From: Erythrobasidium yunnanense
Taxonomy: Eukaryota; Basidiomycota; Cystobasidiomycetes; Erythrobasidiales; Erythrobasidiaceae
Direction of reading: 5' to 3'
NCBI GenBank assembly: GCA_001600175.1
Contig: BCJC01000002.1
Location: 1 to 64,000 of the forward strand
DNA length: 64,000 nucleotides
Of the stretch, positions 1 to 10,224 are shown one piece after another; within the stretch, counting starts at the first letter, position 1; the number at the start of each line of letters is the position of its first letter. The notes under the pieces are model-generated. The model saw only the letters and a list, made by a program, of their open reading frames with translations. It was not told the DNA's origin and did no database searches. Both the position numbers and the translations under genes were made by a program.

Positions 1-1
1 G

Positions 2-2132
2 GTATGGAGTAGCTCTGCAAGCAGCCCCAGCAGCGCAGCGTCTTCCCCTTACGGTTTCGAGGGAGGCTCGAGGTCTATTAAGTCCTCATTACCGAGCGAA
101 CAAGCTGCCTCTCACCATTGGGAAGCCTCACCTGTACATTTCTACGATGAAAATCTGAGGCAACCCTGCATGCAGGATTACCTCACCCCGACTAGGGGAT
201 TGGGTCTCGTCGATCTGGTACCGGCGAATTCTCTACAAGCTCAGTCCTATTCACAAGTTATAATTCGGGACCAAAACAACTCCTCGACCATCCCCCAACC
301 ATACACGCCTTCAGAATACGTCCATGCAACAGGCAAGGGATATCTGGGCGAAGGCAATTCCACTCAATGTCATGTCGCATGTACCGGGTCAGTAGAAGGA
401 TGTCACGCGGAGTTCGCACTCTCTGGAAGCCAGAAACTCCGTCACCCGGTCCCGCGTTCTCATTCCACACGTATGCCACCAGTAAATCCAGGTCATCGTC
501 ATCAGCATCCCACAGAGCGTTCCACATGTCCTCCTGGCACTTCTCCTTGCGACCACGACCCGCTTCAGCCAACCTTGCGAGCACCCCCGGCCACCCCTCA
601 TCTGTTACAAGCCCCATTTGCCTTTAGTCTACCGAGCGACTGCAACTTCGCTGTGGGCTCTACAGGTATACCCCATGATAACGACCCTGCTTCAGTCGGG
701 CATGCGACACACCTGGAGGATATGTTCCGGACCTCCATGTATACATCCTTACCGGAAGAGATGTCACTATGGCAAGGTGCTCCCTGCCTGGGTTTTCAGC
801 AACCATGGACAATACCTGCGGTCCTTCCTCATCTTCTGCAGGCACCGTTCGGCTTTAGTCCAGAGAATGACGGTCACCTCGTTGTGGGTGCTATGAACGC
901 ACCTCATGAGTACGAGCCTGCGTTGGTCGGGTGTGCAATGAACTCGGAGGAGCTATATAGGGACTACGTCCCTACCTCATCATCGGAAGATGCGACACTA
1001 TCGCAAGGCACGTCCAGCCCGTACTCCCCTTCTCCTCGCTTCGACTGTGGCGATTGTGGACATCCATCTATCACGAACGAATATACAGAGCCTGGCTACA
1101 TCTCTCTTGAAGCTTTACATCATCTGGAGATATCTCACGATCCACCAACACCTGCATCCTCCACTTTGCTTGTGAGCATCGCACATCTGTATACGTTTCA
1201 CCTCATAGCAATTGTTGAAATTAAGTTCTCAGTTTCATCAGCCGACACCTTCGATACATGTGTCGGCTCTGGCTACAAGTATCTCTCGTCACCATCTGTC
1301 AGAATGTGAGGAGGTATTCGAGGAACATGCTGGCACATATAGGTCGCCCCCTGGTACCCGCATACGCCATTCTTTCGAACCGCACAGCACTGCTCCTCGT
1401 CAAGAGTCCTTCTCCGGCATGGCTTCTTTAGACGGATCTGGCCAAAATCAGCTATCTCAAGGACGATCGAAAGGTCCCCTCGTCTCTCAACGCCGGAGAT
1501 TCGGAAACCATTCTTACAATCTGCGGGAGAAGACTGCACCTATTCATGCTTACAAAAGTGCTTCACTTCCTTTGACAAATCTTCCGTGTGAGTATCTAAA
1601 GAATGGTGCGGAAGAGAAGGATGAGGGACCATATCAAGATGCAAGAGCCGAGACTGCTCTTCTGGGTGCAATCGGGACCACTAGGAAAGGCCCGGCTCCC
1701 GCCTTGAGAGATTTGACGCTGAGACGGTCTACATCTGCACATACCTTTGTGCTTGAAGCGAAATCGAAGTTACATTCGTGCGATTTCGAAGGATGCGACA
1801 GGTTTTTCAGAAGACTTGAACATAAAAGAAGGCATGAGAGGTTAGTTTGATTCGTTTCAAATCTCCACTCATCTGACAATAGCTTTACAATGGCTTGTTC
1901 TGCTGTCAGGTCCCACACTCAGGAGAAACCATTTGCTTGTGATGTACTAGGCTGTGGACGCTTCTTCTCCCGAAGTGATAACCTTGCCCAGCATGTATGT
2001 CAAAGTCCTGTCTACGAAGCATGGCTCTTCTGAACAGTCTCCCCACACCAGAAACGTACCCACGCCAAGAATGGCCGAACGAAGCGCGTCACCAATGCCA
2101 ACTTGTCCAATCCATCGGCCCAACAGCGCTAA
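2..2132 (+). CDS. Two-finger C2H2 zinc-finger transcription factor, 3' part (5' end outside window)
   Basis: A likely nuclear DNA-binding regulator of the Msn2/4-like class. The frame is open from base 2, so the true start lies upstream of the window. Exons read: to 1171, 1233-1840, 1910-1994, 2052-2132; the introns are 61, 69 and 57 nt. The C-terminus carries two fingers joined by a TQEKPF linker: a first finger with CDFEGC and FRRLEH...H, split by an intron, and a second with CDVLGC, FFSRSDNLAQH and KRTH. The last His pair is restored only by splicing at 1995-2051. The protein ends 24 residues after the second finger. The long N-terminal part is Pro/Ser-rich, has no recognised domain, and contains two similar Pro-His-Leu-Leu-Gln-Ala-Pro-Phe stretches. 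The family is confident; the target genes are unknown. It could equally be a SEB1-type or other general-stress factor. Confidence 0.85.
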
Positions 2133-3662
2133 AACAAGCCTTTTGTTCTTAGACATGCATGTGAGGTCTATGAGCTTACTTTGTGCCTTACGATGCTCAT
2201 CCAGATAGTTACGTGTCCAAATAGATGACATCTCGATCTTATCAGGAAATTCTCTGTAATCCTATTTCGTGCGCACAACTCTCACAGCAGGCTCTGGCGG
2301 TAGTGTGCAGAATGCAACCCCCTCCCCCCCCTCCCTTTCTTTTTTTCTTGCTCTTCTTGCCATATGTCCTATCCTCCTTGCCTATAGACGCGTTTGTAGA
2401 ACGGACAATTCGGGATGGATGATCACAATATGAGGAGAGACGATTCCCAGCTGTTGTGGACATGTGCCGAGCTGGATGCGAGCAGTAACAAAACGATTGA
2501 GGTGCGAGACTGCGGGTGTTACAGAGCACATAACCCAGGCAGAATTGTACTTGAAGCAAGATACTATTTACTCTGAGCCTCAATTTGTGCCCTCTGTTAA
2601 GTGCATCAGCCTGTATCCTATCGGGCATTGACCGAGCCCAAATGTCATTCATAATGTATTTAGGTGTGTTAACGTCTTTCCCTTCTAATACATACGATCC
2701 GCTAGCGACTTTGTGACACCCCGGAAAGCAGCCTCTTCATCAAAAAGTGTGTAGCCGCTTGCCCAGTACAGCCCAACGGCGCAAGAGGGAAAGGAAAGGT
2801 CCAGCTGGAGCCAGCAAGCAATGGAAACTGGTTCAGCAAATACCGGCTCACATGTGGAAATGGTCAGGTTCGCAACGATTGTTAAAATGAAGGTACTCAA
2901 GAATGGCAAGAATGTAAGAGGCAGATGGCGCAGAAATGGACTCTCCCGCTGCCGGATTCAATGCTCCTGCTTGCGCCCATGATCTGCTGTTAAGTTGGTC
3001 TTTCCGCTGCACTTTGGGTGCGCGAGCATTTCAGTCCAGTTACAAGTCTTTTTCTCCAAACAAAGGCGGCACCAGAGTATTGGGGCTGCTAGCACGACAT
3101 TTTTGCGGTGCATGCGACCAATAACACTTGCCAATAGGCTTGATTTCCGACTTTTTGCTCCATTCAAATTGCAGACATACAAGTAGAGAAGCGGGTAGGC
3201 ATTTTGTATGGAGCGAAGGTCAAGATTATTAGTCCCGGTCGGATCAGACTGGATGTCTCTCCTTTGCGTACTAAGGAAGCATCACGTTCTGATAACATCG
3301 AAAGCCTTCCGTCACCCATAACTCCCCAACTGGATGCCTCAATGCTCAATATGGCCAAAGGTCAGCACTACTCTTGCTTCGTACCATTTGCTAGACGTAC
3401 GCGTGCCAAGAGTCATACCCCATTCACAGATGTCCCCGAGCTCCGAGCACTCGCTGAACGTCTAGAGGTTTCTGCTTCGTTAAGTGGATGTGCTTAAGCT
3501 TGGGACGACCACGCTCTTCTTGAAGAATTTTATCGATTTTTTTAGCTACATCACAAGGACGCTTGAGAACAACCTGCCGTGTTTCGGGACATGAAGCGGC
3601 TTTATCCACTTCCAAGCGATGGCAAAGCTACATCAAACTTTGAGTATGATCAGTTCGTTTAA
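2133..3662. other. No gene recognised
   Basis: Several short open frames occur on both strands, but none shows a domain, a consistent splice pattern or a plausible start. A C-run followed by a T-run lies around 2320-2350. Nothing else stands out. Confidence 0.5.
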
Positions 3663-4693
3663 ATGCTCCAGGCTTGTTGCTCTGCGGGACGAATGGATTA
3701 CTCAGTTTACACAGACGATCTTATGGTCTCAAGTACCGCTCTTAGCAATGTTCTTCCGAACGAAGCTACAAGGAATGCGCAGGAGAGTATCGAGGTTCAC
3801 CGCTCGCTTCATATCCAAAGTAGGAGTGGACATGCAAAAGCTGTGAGATGTTATGCGCAGCGCCTCCGCGAGAGTGGCCTATTCGCAGAAGCACTCATGC
3901 TTATACAAGACAATGTGGCCCCTTTGATAACATCTTTCGAGGGTAATCCCGAGGCGTATATCGAGGATTTGACTCTGTCCCTTCATGAGCTTTCGGAACA
4001 GCCAAGAAAGCTGGTCGACACGAGGAAGCTCTCGCCCCATTGAAAGAGGTGGTCCAGCTAAGACGATCGCTGTATCAGAAGAGTAGATACGCATGGGCCG
4101 AGCTTTTGGAGTGGACTCCCAGTTTAGCTGCATCTCTCGATAACCTGGCCGAATACTCCAGTACCGTGGAAGGCAAAGAAGACGATGATTTGGTAGCAAT
4201 CAACGAAAGCAATGAACTCTATCGCTCTCTAGGTCGTCGAAGGCCTCTCCTCGACGCCGGGCCCGTTTCCAATGCCCTTTATCGGGTGGCGACAGTGTTG
4301 TGCAAGAAAGGCCTTCATGGAACGGCTTTGCCTCCTGCTCAGGAAGCTGTTGCTCTGAGGAGACAAGCATGTCAATAATGAGGCCACACGGCCCATAAGG
4401 GCCTGGCGGCAATACTCAGTACACTTGCTGCAGTACTGTCAGAGTTGGACCACCTGGAGAGGGCTTTAACGACATTCACAGAAAGGGTCGAGATTCTCAG
4501 TTCACTTGGCGACATCCATATTGCAGATATCCCGCCCATGAGGCTCAACATCCTGGGAAATTTTTCGGCACTGAAGTTTTATCTTGCCCGTTTCACACAT
4601 GTAGGGGCCATCATCATCATAAAAGAGCTTGAGCCAGTAGGTCAGCGAGAGAAAATTGCGGAAATGCTTCGGAGCGCACAAATCATCGATTGA
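3663..4693 (+). pseudogene. Decayed TPR-type (tetratricopeptide) gene
   Basis: Three adjoining open pieces look like consecutive TPR helices. The first piece (3663-4020) has helix pairs such as the CYAQRLRESGLFAEAL stretch. The next has GRHEEALAPLKEVVQLRRSLY and, further on, AQEAVALRRQAC. The third (4400-4560) has LSTLAAVLSELDHLERALTTF. The pattern (G-R-H-EEAL...A-x-x-LRR) is that of the large TPR families found in basidiomycete genomes. The GRHEEAL repeat is read in a frame shifted by one base from the piece before it, at about 4005-4030, and two stops (TAA TGA, about 4375-4380) separate the second and third pieces. No intron with good signals bridges either break. I call it a broken host gene. 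An intact gene with odd introns is less likely, and no NB-ARC or catalytic domain is visible. Confidence 0.5.
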
Positions 4694-6452
4694 CAATCGA
4701 GAACGAGGGCATCGATGAAACGGAGTTCCCAAATTTGACAGAGGCGATCTCACATACTCAATTCACTAGGAGTCAAAGGTGGACCTTCTCCGTATCTGCT
4801 ACAAATCTGTCGACCCCGGCGTATGGAGCACAAAGCGAGCGTACCGGATTGCGGTACGGTCACGCGCATTGGAGACACTCGCGATGGATGCGCTTGCATC
4901 GACAACCTCCATGGGTTCATGCGCATCACTCTTTGGAGCTGGCCTTTGCAGGCGCGGCAGTATTGGTGCTCTGGATTGTATATAAGCATCGCATATCAGG
5001 GCATGGCACAAAAGTATCGGCAGCGTGCTGGCTGATAGTCGCTGTGCAGTATCCCTGTCACGTTATGTAGTCACACCTCTTTGATCTTTTCACCCTGGAA
5101 CAATGAGCTTACTGGCTCCGAAAGTGACTTTGTTGCTGCTAGGACTGGCTTTTGGCTGCGAGACTCACCGCTCTTCCATCAAGATTGTTTCGAAGGCGAT
5201 CCTCGAGTACGTCTCTGGAACCGGTCTTCTAGCTAACCTTCCAGCGCGTTCCCAGTCCGCTGACAAGTTTCTTCCTCCATATTACCACTCTTTCCTATTT
5301 AGTAGCTAGACAGCAACTTTGCCTCAGATGGCCCTCAGGTTCTCAGATTTGTGCGGTTCCAGGATTAGAGGTGAAAATGAATACGGCACTGGGAAATCTC
5401 CGGGATCTGTGTGAATGATCAGAGGAGGTTTATCCAGGGTACAAGGAGATACACGAACCGAATAAGTGGGATCCGACCCAGCTACAATGCGTTACAAAGG
5501 CTTCTTTCACGAGAAGACTGAATATGAATTAAAACGGTTGTATGACCCATAGAATGCAGTCATCAGGGAGACCTACAGGTTCTACGGCAGAAAAGGCAGG
5601 GATTACTACAGTCGGTGTACCATTCGATCGATAGGCACCTCGACGATACATTTCGGCTAGTGTCCCGCTGCTGGGCGAGTTCTGAGACATATGCATATAG
5701 CGAGAGTGTCTATTCAGGTATCATAGCAAAATAAACAAAATGCTCCGCGATACTACCAGAACACCCAGTCCTCAGTCATGTTATATCGATGTGAGCGAAC
5801 AAAACAAGCTAGCTATAGGAAGAGAACAAGGGGTGGTTGCGCTGTAACGGGCAGGAGCTTGCTATTCCGTAGAGGTGTCCATAGCTCAGTGCACCATCCT
5901 CTGGTATGATTAACAGTCAGTCACAAAGAGACTGGACTGACAGATGGAGATAGGACTGGAGGTATTACTGAACTTGACCTCCAATCGCTGCCGATCTTAC
6001 ACAACTGGAGGCTGCGTTGCCCCCCGTGTGCGGTCTCTTCCTTGGATTCGCTTGATTCGCCGATAGCTGGAGGCTCTTCTTCCCCTGCCCTGGACACTCC
6101 GACACTCAGCGCTACACCAGCTAATAGTAGCAGTACGTTGAGCAACCGTAAAAAAGAATCGCTCTCGTCAGTAGTAGTAGTATGAATCGCTGCAAGCAGG
6201 CCAGTCAGCCGAGCGGGGTGGCTTGCTGCTTTCCCCATATTCTACGATGGTCATTATTAATGACAGCTTATCGATGGTATATCCCTCTGCTTGTTCTCCT
6301 TCCCTTCTGTTCTTTACTCTTATACTCCCGCCGTTCCGCATTTCGCATCTAACGTTCCTTCCAGCACATCCTTCCGTGACGCTTGCTTTGCTTCACCCCG
6401 AAGGCTCAGTCCTCCTCTGTCACGCAAATCCTACAACTCTCTGATTCCATTA
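4694..6452. other. No confident gene
   Basis: After the TPR remnant there are only short, unconvincing frames. 5310-5920 is free of long frames on both strands. A minus-strand frame at 5921-6238 has one hydrophobic stretch of about 20 residues but no other support. 6241-6452 is the upstream region of the RRM-like gene. Confidence 0.45.
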
Positions 6453-7349
6453 ATGGACCCGTCAACGTCCAAGTCCTCAATGACGGACGCGCTACCGGTG
6501 AAGGGCAAAGCCGAAAGCGGCACAGAGCGAGCTGTTCGGGTAGCAGCAAAGCCGCTTAAGTTGCATCCAGCACCAGGTGGTGGTAAGAATACTCTCCTCG
6601 CACATTCTCTCACTGCATCAGTATTCGCTCATCCTGGAAATTCAGTAATCGACAGACCGCCTCATCGCACGACTAGCCAATCCGATCCCGTGCATGTACT
6701 GGAATCCAGCTGTCAAGTTGCGGCGCCATCCGTTCGCGCTGGGCTGAAACGAAGACGTGAGGCAACCCTCGATGAGAATGCCAGAGCACCGAAGATACCG
6801 TGGCGTTCTGGGCATCATCGAGAGTGCAAAGCGGAAGTTCGAAGAGGTTGGTTCCCTTTTATCTCGTTCGAAAAGGCTACCAAACCGATTTCCTTATAAT
6901 TGATAGGTGGCCCGCAGCCGGAGGTAGAAGCTGGGCTTCTTGACGATAACGTTCTTGGCACAGGAAAGCACTGTAAACGCCATCAAGCGGGCCGGATCGA
7001 AGTGATCTACACGTCCGCTGGCCGGTACAAGGGCCCAAGAAACAATCACGCTGTTACGACTAAGCACGAGAAAGCCGTCTTTGAAGAAACCAAGGATCCA
7101 ACCGCTATCACAAGTTCGGCCACTCTGGATCTGCATAGCGATCCTTACATTGTGGTAATCTCCGGTCTGCCGAAGGCTATCATATCGGTTCCTTGGATTC
7201 ATGCTACTTGCCGGGATTTCGGACACATCGTCCGCATACAGATAGATCACAAACAGGGAAGCGCTCGACTACACTTCAAACTCCCGCCCGATGTCGGACA
7301 AATTGGCAAAAAGATCAGAGGTCACCTCAACTTTGAGACAGTATCCTGA
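6453..7349 (+). CDS. Uncharacterised protein with RRM-like C-terminal domain
   Basis: Two exons, 6453-6846 and 6907-7349, give 278 residues. The 60-nt intron (GTTGGT..GATAG) is phase 1 and removes an in-frame TAA. The start is the first ATG after an upstream stop-free region; a second ATG lies nine codons on. The N-terminal half is basic and Ser/Pro-rich, probably disordered, with a nuclear-signal-like GLKRRREA stretch. The C-terminal 90 residues look like one RNA-recognition fold: strand 1 VVISGLP, a helix ending before FGHIVRIQI, then GSARLHFKLP as the strand-3-like segment. The aromatic RNP1 core is weak, so it may be a degenerate RRM used for protein contacts. No named orthologue is recognised. 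It ends directly after the putative domain. Confidence 0.6.
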
Positions 7350-7576
7350 CTCCAACGGTGGTAGCGGGATGCCGTTCTTCTGTACAAGCCTGGGTACGCC
7401 GCCTGACTATCTCCCACGAGCTTCTACTGACCGCAACTTCTAGACAGGTTCTACGCGAGCTTCTTCTTGGCGCAGGGATAGAAGCTTTGGCTGCAGCAGC
7501 CCTATAGGATTCGACCCAGCTCAGGCTCTTTCCGTCATGGTTCGTCGGCTATGATGTACGGACTGCATGAATTGAA

Positions 7577-7883
7577 ATGTCATCGGCTCGCTCGGTCTGT
7601 ATGATACTGTCTGTTTCGAACTACGGATGATACCGTAGAAAATATTCAGTACGGCAGCAGCCCTTTTCTCTCTCGCGCTTCGTGCTCTTGACAGCTAGAT
7701 GTCCCAGTTCAGACACTTGTCGATGGCCTTGCGAGGCCAGTCATGCCAATCGGTACGGCCGATTGTACCGAGCAGATCTTCAATTTCTGGCGCGAACAAC
7801 TCTCATCTGGACAATATACATACATGATGCGAGGCATCGCCATAGGGCTATTGCGGGCGAAGGCGAAGTTCTTCGCGTTGTGA
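7577..7883 (+). CDS. Possible small two-exon protein (68 aa), unrecognised
   Basis: The second exon, 7695-7883, is the better supported part. It is an open frame of 63 codons that starts at a clean TTGACAG acceptor, with a natural-looking composition: amphipathic, with NFWREQL and a basic, aromatic C-terminus ending in FFAL. A short first exon, 7577-7594, beginning ATG and ending at GTCTGT, joins it in phase 0 through a 100-nt intron. The donor is weak, so the true first exon may be elsewhere. No domain is recognised. A small mitochondrial or membrane-associated protein would fit, but that is a guess. Confidence 0.3.
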
Positions 7884-8197
7884 ATAGCGATCATTCATAC
7901 GGACTCTCGTTCCTTAGCATGTTATATTCTCGCTCTTTAGCAATCCATCATTTTACCGGTATCGGTGCACGACGTATGCGTATCCATCATATAGACCAAT
8001 TACGAGGGAGACGGGGACTTGTGAGGACTTCCAATACTTCGTGTGAGAGTTCTATCGCAAGTCTAGCTACATGCATAGCGCAATCGAATGGGCTTCAAGC
8101 TGTCAATTTACGGTAAGGCGAAAGATCTGTACGAAGCTCATATGATCTGGTTCTCAAACTACAAAGTCCTCGAAGAGCCTACGGTCTACAGTCCTTC
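7884..8197. other. Convergent intergenic stretch
   Basis: Lies between the 3' ends of two weakly supported small genes. No domain, repeat or RNA gene was seen. Confidence 0.5.
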
Positions 8198-8510
8198 TTA
8201 TTTATTCTTGGCATGATCGGCAAGCTTTCTCTTGAGGAGAGCTTCAACAGCTTCGGCGAAGCGCCTAGGAAGAGCGTCTCAGTCAAGTCTAAGGTAGCGT
8301 AACACTAGATAATAGATGTTGATGAACTTACTTGTCTCGCTTCGATGGACCACGAGGCCGACCCTTGATTGGGCTACGGGACTTCTTTCCGGGAGGAGGC
8401 ATTTTAGGAGGAACTCCGGTCGATGGCGGTGGATAGGTATAGCTTAGGAGATGCCCATGAGGATGCAGTGCTCGCAAGCCTCGCATCCACCAGCTTGTCC
8501 ATATTGTCAT
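8198..8510 (-). CDS. Small basic protein with AT-hook-like motif
   Basis: The last exon, 8264-8198, encodes RFAEAVEALLKRKLADHAKNK and stop. It joins an exon ending at 8332 (GTAAGT donor, CCTAG acceptor, 67-nt intron) that carries Pro-rich sequence followed by SPIKGRPRGPSKRDK. The GRPRG core flanked by Lys/Arg resembles an AT-hook. An additional 50-nt intron (GTGGAT..CTAAG) may remove a Trp-rich stretch near the start. With it the protein is about 65 residues, without it about 82. ATG 8510 is the first usable start below a TATA-like box at 8711-8716 and a CT-rich stretch. A nuclear or DNA-binding role is inferred only from the basic motif; no orthologue is recognised. Confidence 0.4.
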
Positions 8511-8710
8511 CCTGAATTCGATGAGCAGGCCTGGAAGTCAGAGCCAGCGTGACGCAAGTCAGTCTTCATGAGGTCATGTTGCCATAGCTGGACGATGTCG
8601 CTTACGTTATTGAGGGGACCTGGAGGATCGTGAAATGTAAGGCAGCTTCTGTTGAAGCTGAGGGCGGATGAAACGAGAAGAGAAAGAGGGAGTAATGCTG
8701 CACCGCCTCA

Positions 8711-8716
8711 TTTATA
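8711..8716 (-). promoter_or_regulatory. TATA-like box
   Basis: TATAAA on the minus strand, followed by a pyrimidine-rich stretch near 8660-8690, about 200 bases upstream of the small basic gene. This arrangement is usual for fungal promoters. Confidence 0.35.
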
Positions 8717-9383
8717 GCCTGGCGTCTCTGCATGAGCCCTTTGCTTAGGACCAGCATTACTCGGCAGTCTGGGCTCGAGGCCGCCCCGATTCCTGTGCGG
8801 TAGGAGTTCCTGGGAGTGAGTAATGAACCTTCATGCGCTCGGGCAATACTTTCAGGCCGCACTTGCGACAGTGCTTAGCATCAAGTAGCCCCGAGCACAG
8901 GGCAAAGAGGCCCGTACTGCGGAGGCAAGGGTATCGAGCTCGAGGAGGAATATCGCATAGGCGGGCCTGATAGCTAGCGGCCAACAAAAGAGCGCACAGA
9001 GGACGCCTCGGCCAGTTATAGGAGTGCCTTGTGCCATACGGACCATCGAGAACTTTGAGCAAGCGATATGGGGCAGCACGCATTCCCGACGAACGGAGCA
9101 TTCTTGAACATATCGGCTTGACAGTGAGGTGGAGAACCGTCAACAAGTATCTTAATTAGCCTTTCAAGCTTGATTCGAACTCAATGATGGCTTCCAAGAC
9201 GGGGCGGGAGCGTAAGGAGATCTCAGCTGTGTAGACTTACTGATGTAAACGAGCATCCCAGCTTCAGCGTTTGAAATGACAAAGGTACGCTACACCTTGA
9301 GGAATGCAAGCTTTGGCCAGCGGACAGGTGCTTCTGGGCTGTACGCCCTTGCCAACCACCCAATCCACATCTGCTTCTCATCC
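8717..9383. other. No confident gene
   Basis: A minus-strand frame (9146-8757) contains one KHCRKCGLKVL stretch with a CxxC pair but nothing else recognisable. The 3' half of this interval is probably the upstream region of the AP-1 sigma gene. Confidence 0.4.
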
Positions 9384-10224
9384 ATGCCTGTAAGTTGCGA
9401 TGCTCGTGAAAGCAGAACGCCAGAGTGTCTTGCGAGCTGCTGGATAGCTGACGGTCACTCGGTCAGGTCAGCTACGTGCTGCTCGTGTCGCGGCAGGGCA
9501 AAGTGCGCCTTGCGAAATGGTTCTCTACGATGCCTGCAAAGCACAAGGCCAAGATTGTCAAGGACGTTACTCAGCTAGTACTGGCTAGAAGGACGAGAAT
9601 GTGCAATTTCCTCGAATACAAAGGTCAGTCCCGGAGAGCTGAGCTTGCTGGCAGCTCGAGCCTTGGCCAGGCATTTGTTGCAGGCTATTGCTGATGATTT
9701 GTGTGACTGCACAGATACTAAGGTGGTCTATAGGCGCTACGCATCCCTCTTCTTCATCACTGGCATCAGCGCGACCGATAACGAGCTGGTCACGCTCGAA
9801 GTTGTGCATCGCTACGTCGAGCTACTTGACAAGTACTTTGGCAACGTATGTCAGATTGATACCTACTAGAACGCCTGTGCTGTGCTGACGGCTCTCAATC
9901 GGGTTCACACAGGTCTGCGAACTGGATCTGTAAGGCCCGCGTCTCTCGACAAGCAAACAAAGCCAGCTGACCATGTCACACCTGCAACTAGCATCTTCAA
10001 CTTTCAGAAAGCATTTGCTGTGGGCTTTTCTTCTGTTCTGATCCGTCAAGGAACGACGAAGCTAAGATTGTGTATATCAGATGCTGGACGAACTTATCAT
10101 GGCGGGAGAGATGCAGGAGTCGAGCAAGAAAAGTGTTCTACGCGCTATAGGTCAAAGCGACTCTATCGAAGAGCAGGAGAGCAGTGAAGATTCGCTGTCG
10201 AGACTAGGAAGTCGTGGGCAATAG
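9384..10224 (+). CDS. APS1: AP-1 clathrin adaptor complex, sigma subunit
   Basis: The small sigma chain of the AP-1 adaptor, which recruits clathrin and cargo at the trans-Golgi and endosomes. Six exons (9384-9389, 9467-9623, 9715-9845, 9913-9929, 9992-10019, 10081-10224) give 160 residues, the usual family length. Hallmarks run in order: [17 protein letters not shown] at the N-terminus, [65 protein letters not shown] (read in pieces over three exons), then SKKSVLRAI. The SFLEW/CNFLEYK and YFGNVCELDLIFNF signatures mark AP-1 rather than AP-2 or AP-3. The first exon encodes only Met-Pro before a strong GTAAGT donor. An alternative start with ATG ACA AAG and a GTACGC donor near 9276 is possible and changes only the first residues. 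Exons of 17 and 28 nt are notable. Confidence 0.92.

Noticed and set aside
2242-2652. Minus-strand frame with Lys-rich and Gly-rich runs
   Set aside because: The runs are translations of a simple C/T tract at 2320-2350.
5921-6238. Minus-strand 105-codon frame with one hydrophobic stretch
   Set aside because: No other support; one hydrophobic segment in a short frame is not enough.
8757-9146. Minus-strand frame with a CxxC pair
   Set aside because: A single CxxC without further ligands, and no splice pattern linking it to the small gene downstream.
9160-9185. TTCGAAT-like tRNA T-loop on the minus strand
   Set aside because: The flanking bases do not form a T-stem and no D-arm or anticodon arm is in place.
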